In this document: one piece after another, positions 1 through 11,190 of the stretch
How positions within the stretch are numbered: the first letter of the stretch is position 1
Layout: the number at the start of each line of letters is the position of its first letter
From: Notospermus geniculatus
Taxonomy: Eukaryota; Nemertea; Pilidiophora; Heteronemertea; Lineidae
Direction: 5' to 3'
NCBI GenBank assembly: GCA_002633025.1
Contig: NMRB01000010.1
Coordinates: 973,574-1,037,573, forward strand
Length of the DNA: 64,000 nt
Translations under genes and position numbers: made by a program
Notes under the pieces: generated by a model
Seen by the model: the letters and a program-made list of their open reading frames with translations, nothing else
Told to the model about the DNA's origin: nothing
Databases searched by the model: none

Positions 1-1463
1 TTCAAATTGTGATCAGTTGCAAGGATATGAGTCTTTGGTTTCCTGTCAGCTGGAATGGCAGCGTCTTATTACTGTACAAGCTTTGTAGTTCAGCACCTGC
101 TTTGGATATGTTGGATTAGGAAGGACTGGTGTTGTCGGTACATCCCCTGTTGGCTAAAACTGCATTTCACTGGGACAAGTTCCATGTACTGTACTTGCAC
201 TTAGCTCTTTGGTGATGTCGTCCCGGTATCCGCTATCAATCAGTTTTAAAGCAGATCGACATAAAACCCACGGGATTTACTATGAAATATTAATGAACTG
301 AGATTTTCTCTACAGGTGAGAACACTGCTGGCAATAACTATTGTCGTGATTGATTACCACTTGAGAAAAATAGATTATTATAATTATACGTTGTGTACAG
401 CATGGTGGAGATCGACCATATTCAAGGTTTCATAAGAAATGAGGGGACATGGTGGTATAATGACAAGAGTAATGGCAAAAATGTCTATTTGTGGTGATGG
501 TGTTATTAAGTGGTCTGAAGAAGAGTTGCAGTGTGACACAGCCCACAGACACTACTTCCAATCTCACAGAAATGAACCTCTATGAATGAATTTGTACGAA
601 GGCTGCCAGCCGTATATTGGGCTTATTCTAGAGATACTGTTGTGAAGCTGATAATATTTGGATTGTGACCCTGATCACTTAAAGGCGTAATTCATGTGTA
701 TTTTAGATCACTATGATAGTGGAAAGTATATTATGCAAAGCTGTGAGCCTCTCAACAATGACGAAGTACATTACACTACAACATCTGTCAGCCTGAAGGC
801 TTCAAGTACTAGTAGCTTAGGGAGCAGTCCATTAAAATGATTGGGAGCGACTACTAGAGCGTGTTGCTGCACTTGACATTCAAAGATTTTGTTCGATTGA
901 TTTTGTCATGATTTACTTTACAGAACGCCGTGAATCTGACATACCTATGGGTACTTATATCATTATTTGCAGAACAATGCTTATTTATTCATTTCCACTG
1001 TATGTACAAGTAACTCACAAAAAGCTTCAGGTTTCCTTCTTCATATTTGCTTGTGGTAAATGGTCATTTATGAAGGCTCCTTCAAGAAATGGACACAAGA
1101 ACTTCTACCATGAAAAGTTATCGTGTGTTGTCAAGCTAATTGCGTCATGATGGCCTTTTTGCTCTCAAAAGAAAATTTCTCTCAAAGACTATCATTCTGT
1201 GACCCTTTGGTTGGTGTTGGCCTGTTCAGTATCAGTTTTGGAATCCTCAGCAGCACTTGCAGGATTTGGTGTGGAAGTGAGTCTGCTGTCATCAATTTTG
1301 CTAACTTCATGGGGCATTGTTGGCCTTCTACCCTGTGTTGATTGAAAAAATTCCTTCAGTTCTGATAAGAAAATGAACTTCAAAGAAACTTCATCTTCAG
1401 GAGATGCATCAAACATGGCTCTTGCTGTCTTTAAATGTCTTGTTTGTCTTTTCTGCTTTACAG
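1..1463. other. Upstream/intronic sequence before first recognised TMEM63 exon
   Basis: No exon was recognised here. TMEM63 proteins have about 200 more residues N-terminal to the first exon I can identify (1464), so this stretch is probably intron and the missing N-terminal exons lie upstream of the window or were too divergent to see. The short ORFs present show no family features. Confidence 0.5.
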
Positions 1464-4400
1464 AGGGGAACACTCAAGCATTTGGCCACACCACCATGAG
1501 TAATATTGACACGGGGTGAGTCTGAAATTCATACGACTGAGATTCATGCAGACCTGTCCAAAATTGATGGTGCTGAGTCCACAAATGATGATGCAAGCAT
1601 ACTGATTTCTGTAGGACTGCACATGACGGACACCTCTTAAGGACAGCACAGTTCAGTCCTCAACTGGACACATTTGAGGACCCTTGTCGATTCAGGACAG
1701 CACCGGGCAGTGCCAAAGGTCTCCCCAATAGAGAGATTCAACTGTTCTCGTATATTTCAGGTCTTCGACCCTGTGGGTTCATGGTGTTTTTGCTGTTGTG
1801 TTCCTCATTATTGCTGTCTACATGATGCGTCATTTCTCTGTCAACCTCCAGTATGAGGACGATGATCAGGTGCGTATTGGAGGAGATCGTTACCAGACAA
1901 CCACTTTTTGTCTGCCTCCAGATGGTAACAATGTGAAAAATTAACACCACTTAACTGGCAGCTGTCCAATATACTGCACGAATCAGAAAAAAATGAGACT
2001 CTCTGCATAATAATATGAACTGAGGCCCAATCCCTTTGAGTTGTAACCTTTTAGGAGAAAGCAAAGGATAATGACTGAGTTTTTGATGTGTTGTGTTGAA
2101 GAGTATTTTGTTTCTACACAGGCTACAAGAACACTGATGGTGTCGCACATACCTAAAGACAAGTGTTTCAAGAATATTATTCAACAGCATTTCCAGTAAG
2201 TGAACATGGCTGTTATTTCGATGATGTAATATAATCCTAATCTTTTGACACAATGGAGGAAGCTCTTATCATCAAGAGAATAGCTATTTAAGACCAACAG
2301 GGATGCTTAATTCTGTGAATTGACACTTGTGTTGGTGCCTTTGGATTCTGTGATCAATGAATCATCAGATAAGAGCTGTAATGTAATTACTGCAGGGCTG
2401 AAGTCTTCTATGGTAATAGGACAGCAAAATCTATACACACTATTTGAGCTGCATTGGTCTTTTTCAGCGAGGCATATCCGGAGTCTGTTGTACAGGACAT
2501 ACAGTTTGCTTACAGTATCTCAAGACTCGTCAAACTTGATAAACAAAGGTAAGCTCTTGAAGGTTAAATTCTGAATGTCTCTGACAGCTTCCATATGTTG
2601 GGACAGCCTTGAGAGTTCAGAATACAGAGTAATAAGTCAGGGATGATGAATTGAACCTACCTCTCTGTCTGGAGTCCGAAGCTAAAGCGCTGTGCCACTG
2701 GCATTATACTGTGAACTTTGATTAGGAGAGAAACCAAAATGCTGGCATTGACATCAAGACTGAAATGTACCGATTTCATTGTTTATTCATTCAGGCAATT
2801 TGCAACAGAGGGACGTCAGAATTCAGAGATGATCTGCAATAAAAGTGGCATAAGACCTTTGATCCGGCCATACCCATGTGGTCAGTTGTGTTGCTGCTGT
2901 GAATGCTGTGGTTGCCAACAGGTATGATGTGATAACTGTCCAGTTAATACTAAAGAGTGTTGTGGGAGAACCTAGTATTCGTAGTTTTCAGAACTGTCAA
3001 TGTTGGGATACCATTTTGGACTCGTATTCTTACCGTATATGTCTTCAGGTTGATGCAATCAATTTCTACGCTGAAGAAGAAAAGAGATTGAAGGATCTAT
3101 GCGAGACAGAAAAAGTCAGAGCTTTTCAAGAAGCACTCGGCATTGCCTTCGTCACGATGGAAGATGACGACATGGCCGCGAGGATCTATACAGATTTCCG
3201 TGCCGCTTGTAAAGGGGCCAACAACCCACTTGTTTCCAGTGTGAGCTCAGAGCTCCAGGTCTATGACTGGTCTGTCAGATATGCTCCAGCGCCGGATAAT
3301 ATCTATTGGTAAGCTTGGTTTATACTATCATTATTTCCTTAACAATTCAAAGAGAATTATGCTAGTGATTATGACACCTTCACAAAAAATTACTCTTAAT
3401 TGGTCCTTATGCGAGCCAAGATGTCAATGTTGATTATTTGATGGCCCCAATTTAGTATTTAGTTACCCCAAAAGATTCACTGAGAAGATACTTCTTTATC
3501 CTGATTTGTTTATCGTCATTTCCCATTATTTCAGGGAAAACCTTTCTGTCGACCCGATATGGTGGTGGGCCAAAGCAGTGTTCATCAACCTGGCTCTCAC
3601 AGTCCTTCTGTTCTTCCTAACAACTCCATCTATCATCATGAACTCTCTTGATGAAATCAACTACAAGAGGGAACTAGAGCAGACTCATGTAAGTTTGATG
3701 AGTTTGGAGCTAAATTGGTTGAAACTAAAACAGATTAGTGGAAGGTTGTTGATGAAACTCACAAATGTCTGTCTCGGTATTAAAAAAAAAAGGTCAGGTG
3801 GGATTTATTTGTTAGTCTTTCAACAAAATTTTCTCCTTCCTCATTTCAGAGTGCTATCCTTGTGCAGTTTGTCCCCACCCTCATTCTCTGGACTATTTCG
3901 GCATTGCTGCCATATTGTGTCTACTATTCCGACCAAAGTTTATTGGACACTGGACAAGGTAAACACCATCAACTGACAGATGCCAGTGTTCATTTTGTCT
4001 GAACACCCACTCTGAGGTGACAGGTGTCGATGTTTCCACTGCACTACCCTAACATCCCACAAGTACTGTTGTCATGTGATGTGGGCTTGGCTCTCATGCT
4101 GTACATTGCACACACCAGATAGAACTTGCCCTGCAAGTTTCACATTGACTGATTGAAATTGAATGTTCGTTTCAGGACGGCTGAGCATCATGCAGTTATG
4201 AGAAAAACCTTTATCTTCTTACTTGTGATGGTTATAATCTTGCCATCTCTTGGGCTAACCAGGTAAGTTCACGGGAGTTCAGGTTTGCCAGTGCTTGGCC
4301 ATTTTCCTTTGGAAACAACTTGCATTGATGCTGTCTCCTTCAATCGTAGGCAGAGATTCCAATTTCTGCTGTACCGTAGTAAACAAAGAAAGAATCCATT

Positions 4401-7400
4401 TGATGGGAAGGGTATTGAGAAGAATTAGGGACTTTTGGTAAAGCTCCGTATCGATCCGTATCACGTATGATGTATGATTTTAATAGAAAATGCATTAGCT
4501 CAGTACGTCATACATGACATGGATCGACGATATGGAGCCTTGCCAGAAGTCCCTATTATCTTTCCTGTTATTAAAAAGTTAGGTGGGTTCATCACCATTT
4601 CAGTGTAGGCCTAACGCATGATTCTTACTCTCATTTCAGTGCCAAAGCTTTCTTTGAATGGGCCATTACGGATGAAGATAAAAAATTTAGGTGGCAGTAA
4701 GTACAGAGAATAGAAACTGATGTACAGAAGCAGAAGGTGCAGGGCATGCCCCGCCATTCAAAAAATACCTCTCAGTGTTCTTGTAATGTATGAGTTGCAC
4801 ATCTCCAAATTGCCTTGGGTTGGTTGACTGACTTACTTGTTTTCTTACTTGACTTACTTTCTTGACTTACTGACGTACTTATTGTTTTCAGGTGTGTTTT
4901 TCTGCCCGGTAATGGTGCATTCTTTGTCAATTATGTGATCACTTCGGCATTCATTGGAACTGGTCTCGAGTTGATCAGGTTCCCTGAGCTGTTTATGTAT
5001 GCAATCCGTCTGCTTGCTGCCAGGTCGGCTGCTGAGAAAACTGCTGTCAGAAAGGCAAGTAGATTTCAAACACTGGCATTGATTCAGAAATATTGCACTC
5101 TGTCAGTGGAGTTGGTCCTCTTAATACAGAATCTCTGAAAGCTTTTTGCTGCAAAAAACTTATTTGATGCTACTCTGGTGAATGAAATTTGTCTCAACAG
5201 TTTGTTTTTCAATTCCAGGCAATCATTTGGCAGTTCCAGTTCGGCTGCGAATACGCTTGGAGCCTCTGCATATTTGCAGTCGTTGTTGTCTATAGCATTC
5301 CATGTCCACTAATAGTACCGTTCGGTGAGTATTGTTGCTCGTTTGTTTGAGCTCCTCTCAAGACATTCTGAATCTACCCCACTTACAATGTGTTGTTTAA
5401 TCGCTGTACTCTGTTGCAGAAGATTTCGTGATTCTCTTTCTTGAGTTCTTTGGTATATCATATTTCCATAATTTCTTGTCGCAGGCCTGGTATACCTGAC
5501 TCTGAAGCATTTAGTAGATAGGTACAACATTTACTTCGCCTATGGTCCATCGAAGATTGACAAGGATATCCACGCCAGTGCCATCAACTTCGTCATTGTG
5601 GCAGTTATTCTGCTTCAGTTCAATATTGTCTTCTTCACAATATTGCGGTCAGGTAAACTTTTTTTACCATTTCCAGTTTATGTGACACCAGCTTGCCCTA
5701 CAGGGGAAGAAGGAATAGCCTCTCAGTTTCTGCCAGTTAGTTGCAGTTGCTGTATCGAGAAAAACTGACAAGAGTGGGTTTATCCAGATTAGGGATATAC
5801 ATGAAGGCAGTGGGTTTCAGCCTCTATTTGAGTTGAGTCAAGAAGCCACGTGCCCCAAGCACTGACAGGTGCCAGTGTGACCTATTTTACAGAAGGAGTT
5901 CACCTAGAACAGTACTTAGTATTTCTTTCTCTGTTTTTCAGAAAAAATGCATGGACTCTCAGTGTTCTCCATGATAGCACTGTTTGTTACTCTGATCATC
6001 TTCCTTGGGAGAGTCTGCTTCGGATGGTTCAAGGGACTAAGTCCGATCTCATACAAGGTAAGAAAGTCCTTGCTGATGATGCTCATAACACCCCTTAAAA
6101 TAAGACCTGTTTTGGATTCTGGTGTGTTTGCTTGTATTCTGGAAGTTCGGGTGATAAGCACAGTCAGTTCGCACTGGTTGGGTAACTCACTGAGAGCCAA
6201 TATTGCTGGTAGCTACAGGTAAACGGCAAACCTTGGAGGAATTACTGGTATACTGATAATTCCTCCAAGGGCAAACCAAAGGTTTTCTGTGAAATGTTAG
6301 CTAAACAAGAAGACAGGTAAAACCCCAAACTGTCCTCCCTGGGCACCCTGGCAATATCAAGATGGCATCGCCGGTTCATTCTCTTTACCATATCCCGTAC
6401 ATAATGTTGTACATAATCCAATGGAAGCAGATGAAAATTATCGATTACCGTACTCTTAAACTACCTTTTGAATACATTGAAATTGATGTATTTAGTGAAT
6501 AAACTGAGTCGACAGATGTTATCTGCAAGGAAAAACTCAGTGATCAATGTTTAATTTGTAAATCCAGTCATGTCATTAAATTGGACTGATATACAAATCA
6601 TTATATTTGATTACCTTCATGACCATGTCAGTGACGTGCATCGTATTCCGTAGTGTTCTGTGACTTCAGATTCATGTACTGATTCATCAATTGACAATAA
6701 TTTAGATTCCTAAACTGACATTTCTTACATTCTGAATCTTTGCATGACATCACTTTTCCATACTCACGTGTCAAATCTTCTCACTTTGCTCTTTGAATCA
6801 ACTCTTGTCCAAAAATGCCCCATTTCATTCACATTCAGTTTGCTTGTAGCCTCATTTCTACTATGCTACTCTTCTCTACGGAATCTCTCTTTGTCATTAA
6901 GCCTCTTAGAAAAATTGCTCTTTAAAGAGTCTGTGTTTGAGAAAATTTATCAAATATGTGACTGAGGTAAACCTGCATCATGATTTGTTTGTGACGAGTT
7001 GTGAGTATTGTTATCCCACGTGGTTGTGCTCCCAATCAATTTCATCAATATTTTTTCAAGTCCAACTTGATGTCAAATAACTGCCAAGACAGATTCTATC
7101 AAAATCCTATCCCTGTACTTTTTTTTCTCATATTTTAGCGTACCCTCCAGGTTGATCTGGTGATGGTCACGGTAAAATATCTCAGCATTTTACTGACTGA
7201 TATTATTGTTTTCACGCAGTTTTTGTATTAACCCTTGTAGGACTGAGGATGATGGAAAAAGGCACTTTCCTGACTGTCAAAATCAAACTTATTTTGTATG
7301 CATTTAATAAGAATGAAACTTCTTTTAATTGGCAGCCATCTTAATGTCACTACATGAACTAGAGGAGGATGGCAATTTTTTAAACCGGTATTGCAAGCAC

Positions 7401-10400
7401 ATGATTCTGGAGAATGGATTCTGAGAAATTTGTCAATACCGGTACTGAGTTTTTTTCCCAGTCCAAAAGGGTTAATTGTTTGTTCTCATCATGCACCGTC
7501 TCATTGTATTCCATTGAATGATGATAACACAGCCTGTCAGTACCGACTCGGACAGGGTAATCTAGTCTTGACTTTTGTCCTCACACTTATGTCCAAGTCA
7601 TTTCTTTGTTGTCATTGCATCCTTCATACTTGCTGCTAGATAAAGCTCGTTGACCAGTCAGTTAAAACTCAATAACCAGTCAGTTAATACTCATAGACCA
7701 GTCACTTAAAACTCACTGATCAGTCAGTTAAAACTCACCGATCAGTAAGTTCCAAATCATATTGGAAAAGTTTTGAAAAATACTTAGCGCTGAAAACACC
7801 TCTGTTGAAATTTGAGTAAGCGGGACTTGATGAGCATGTGCTAATATTGACATTCCAAAACTTGTACCCGGTACATCTAAATTCTCTGCACTGCTCTCGT
7901 GTTTTTATCTACCCATAGGTTGGTTACCCATAGATTCCCTCTCAAAATCATTGATTCAGAAAGCTCATTGAGCATAATATTAATTATTTAATATCCTGTG
8001 TCGCCTCCACCTGTCCTGTCCTAGAACTAGGAGTACTGTAATTCTAAAAACCTTTGGTATTAGTACATGTTACAAGAGCTGTGGTCATGATGTCTTATGT
8101 GACTCTAATACATTTTGTGGCCGTTGCGCTGTCCACACCCACAAGGCCAGTCCCTATGAAGTGGTGGCAAGGGTTCAGCTGAGTACTAGATTTTAGGAGT
8201 TGAAACTGATGATAGATGACTTAAAAAGCAATGATTACTTATCTAATTTGAATCTTTTTGATGCCATCTTTTTTTAGACAAGGACGGAACCGGTAATGCA
8301 TTGATGTGCTAGAGGTTGATCTGGTGATGGTCACGGTAAAATATCTCAGCATTTTACTGACTGATATTATTGTTTTCACGCAGTTTTTGTATTAACCCTT
8401 GTAGGACTGAGGATGATGGAAAAGCACTTTCCCGACTGTCAAAATCAAGCTTATTTTGTCTGCATTTAATAAGAATGAAACTATTTTTAATTGGCAGCCA
8501 TCTTAATGTCACTACATGAACTAGAGGATGGCAATTTTTTAACCCGGTATTGCAAGCACATGATTCTAGAGAATGGATTCAGAGAAATTTGTCAACACTG
8601 AGTTTTTTTTCCCAGTCCAAAAGGGTTAATTGTTTGTTCTCATCATGCACCGTCTCATTGTATTCCATTGATGATAACACAGCCTGTCAGTACCGACTCG
8701 GACAGGGTAATCTAGTCTTGACTTTTGTCCTCACACTTATGTCCAAGTCATTTCTTTGTTGTCATTGCATCCTTCATACTTTGCTGCTAGATAAAGCTCG
8801 TTGACTAGTCAGTTAAAACTCAATAACCAGTCAGTTAATACTCACTGATCAGTCAGTTAAAACTCACCGATCAGTAAGTTCCAAATCATATTGGAAAAGT
8901 TTTGAAAAATACTTAGCGCTGAAAACCCCTCTGTTGAAATTTGAGTAAGCGGGACTTGATGAGCGTGTGCTAATATTGACATTCCAAAACTTGTACCCGG
9001 TACATCTAAATTCTCTGCACTGCTCTCGTGTTTTTACCTATCCATAGGTTGGTTACCCATAGATTCCCTCTCAAAATCATTGATTCAGAAAGCTCATTGA
9101 GCATAATATTACTTATTTAATATCCTGTGTCGCCTCCACCTGTCCTGTCCTAGAACTAGGAGTACTGTACATGTAATTCTAAAAACCTTTGGTATTAGTA
9201 CATGTAACAAGAGCTGTGGTCATGACGTCTTATGCGACTCTAATACATTTTGCGGCCGTTGGGGTGTCCACACCCACAAGGCCTGTCCCTGTGAAGTGGT
9301 GGCAAGGGTTCAGCTGAGTACTAGATTTTAGGAGTTGAACTGATAATAGATGACTTTAAAAAGCAATGATTACTTATCTAATTTGAATCTTTTTGATGCC
9401 ATCTTTTTTTAGACAAGGACGGAACCGGTAATGCATTGATGTGCTAGAAAAATGCTTCATTGTTTTCTTATGTGATGAACAACGTAACGTTGGCTGCTAA
9501 AATGCATTTTGACCGAATGTTCATAGGACACGTTAATTGTTGAAATTGCAAAGTTTTAGACTGAAAATGTTGCTGCATGTATGTCCATTTGTAGGTAGAA
9601 AATGTTGTTGTCCAAATTGCTTCACAGTGCTTGTAATCGTGTTCCATGCCAAACGAGTCCTTGTGTTTTTAGATTATTAGATTAGGAATTTGTTCACCCC
9701 TTCTTTCATTCATCATTGTGGCCAACAACTGAATTTTGTGCGAATTTTTTCCTTAGCTATGGACGTGTTCAGCCGTGTTTCCTATTTTCAGTTGGGCTTA
9801 TTGATTACTCGAAGGCTGTGGGTATGTGACACCCTAAAGCGTATAAAGTGATGATGGCGCATGCAGTTGCCTAGAAATTTACTATATTAGGGCATGTTGG
9901 GAGCTGATTATTGGTGCAGGAGGCATTGATTGGGTGCGATTGGAGATTGTGGTTAACGTGTTTTGGATGGTCCACTGGAGTCAGGATCATGCTGGGGGTA
10001 ATGGCCATTGCATTTGGGTCATTATAACATGATTACTGTAGTTCTGGGCAGTTTCCTCGCAGCGATATCCCGCAAGTGCCNGCAAAGGTTGGTATCTACA
10101 TGCATGGTATAGAAATCAAATGTAAGACAACTGCTGTGAATTCACTTCTCGTTTCAACTTAGAAGAAACAAATATGCAAATTGGCATAGTCACGATCTTA
10201 GTCATTTCCGTCAAGACTTCCAGAGTAGCGTAATGGAACATCGGTACCTATCACCTCTGCAGTCTGAGACCCGGGTTTTGGTCTCTGATGAAACTCACTC
10301 TCAGGCACTCCACTTTCCACTTGCTGAACATACCGGATTGGTCCCCCAATACCGCGCACAGTGCATGAAATCGCCATGAATGGGGGTGGATACCAGGAAA

Positions 10401-11190
10401 AGGTGACTACTGTATGTTTCATAATTGGTGGATTCATGTCACGAGGGGTATTGATGAGGGGTTGGACTAGTGACCTCATTGGAAGAAAGTTTGCTGAGTG
10501 TTCACAATCGATCATCAGTCAATAGTGTCAATCACTTTTACCACTGACCATAATCATTTTGTGGTGATGATGTTCGTTTCAATCGGGGTAATCGTGTAAT
10601 TGTGTGGCGGTCCTGGAAAACCCGTCGGAAGTCGCTGAGTGATCAACAGGGGTTGTTAGATTGCCTGTGCATTGATCGACTACTGTTCACCTGTTACCGC
10701 ATTCCCCATGTTCCCAGGGCCTCATTCCTGGCCAAGTACACGAGGGTACAACTGATCAAATCAGTATTCATGAGTGAAGAGCATGGGCATGGTAGGCGTG
10801 GAAAATAGGCCCTTGTCCGCCTCAGTATGATAATTTTACGTTTGTAGACTGCGCGGTATTGGGGGAACAATCCGGTATATTTGCCCAATGTAGTCTGTAG
10901 AGCTAATAAACCTGTATTTGTACTCATCTCTTGATTAACTATTTATTCATTCATTCAACACTTTATTGTTCCAGCCATTTGTTCCAAAAGTTTTACAAGG
11001 GAGTCCAAGCATATCCAAGTCAAACCAGAATGGAGATTTCGCTGCAGGAAACACATCGACAACTTATGGGTCTACAGAATCGCCAAATGAATCCCCAGAA
11101 CATCATCCATCACACCCCTTGGCCACGAATGCATCTGATTATCCCACTGTACGAGGATCTCTCAACACAAACGACGCCTATCATCCTTGA
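1464..11190 (+). CDS. TMEM63: TMEM63 / CSC1-like mechanosensitive cation channel (5'-partial)
   Basis: Members of the OSCA/TMEM63 family are osmo- and stretch-gated cation channels of plasma and endolysosomal membranes. Exons by splice site and phase: 1464-1515, 1761-1869, 2122-2195, 2468-2548, 2795-2921, 3049-3308, 3535-3688, 3850-3958, 4176-4262, 4640-4696, 4892-5054, 5219-5324, 5485-5652, 5942-6057 and 10975-11190 (stop at 11188). About 626 residues are encoded. Family marks are visible: [11 protein letters not shown] before the second TM, a Cys-rich [14 protein letters not shown] segment, the cytosolic loop ending in [53 protein letters not shown]-type and [17 protein letters not shown]. 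The N-terminus is missing. Exon 3850-3958 changes frame internally near 3928-3931 (one base short), and intron 5055-5218 has a GC donor. The C-terminal tail is Ser/Asn-rich, as in TMEM63A/B. Confidence 0.9.
2634..2706 (-). repeat. tRNA-derived SINE remnant
   Basis: On the minus strand this contains a B-box-like GGTTCAATTC followed by a region resembling the anticodon arm of a degraded tRNA. It lies in a TMEM63 intron and has no intact acceptor stem, so it is a SINE fragment rather than a tRNA gene. Confidence 0.4.
6231..6270. mobile_element. Ultra-short MITE, 14-bp inverted repeats, 5-bp TSD
   Basis: Perfect arms CCTTGGAGGAATTA and its complement (6231-6244 and 6257-6270) enclose 12 bp. GCAAA directly flanks both sides (6226-6230 and 6271-6275), as expected of a target-site duplication. 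A relative sharing the terminal CCTTGGAGGAA is at 13233-13258. Confidence 0.6.
7149..8309. repeat. Intronic tandem duplication, copy A
   Basis: The 1.16-kb segment starting AGGTTGATCTGGTGATGG and ending ACCGGTAATGCATTGATGTG is repeated immediately downstream with roughly 97 percent identity by eye. It lies within the 4.9-kb last intron of TMEM63. No coding exon was found in it. Confidence 0.9.
7646..7755. repeat. About 22-bp minisatellite, five units
   Basis: Imperfect units of the form GACCAGTCAGTTAAAACTCA are repeated about five times. The second copy of the surrounding duplication (8804-8880) has only four, so unit number differs between the copies. Confidence 0.65.
8310..9449. repeat. 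Intronic tandem duplication, copy B
   Basis: Second copy of 7149-8309. It differs by scattered SNPs and small indels, including one fewer minisatellite unit and an extra ACATGT near 9170. It could be a recent duplication or a second haplotype placed in series. Confidence 0.9.
10081..10081. other. Assembly gap (single N)
   Basis: A single N in the last TMEM63 intron. Other single Ns are at 40322, 50852, 52771, 60931 and 63445; they probably stand for gaps of unknown size. Confidence 0.8.

Noticed and set aside
7640-7760. CRISPR-like array of about 22-bp repeats
   Set aside because: The repeats are imperfect and head to tail without unique spacers, in an animal intron; it is a minisatellite.
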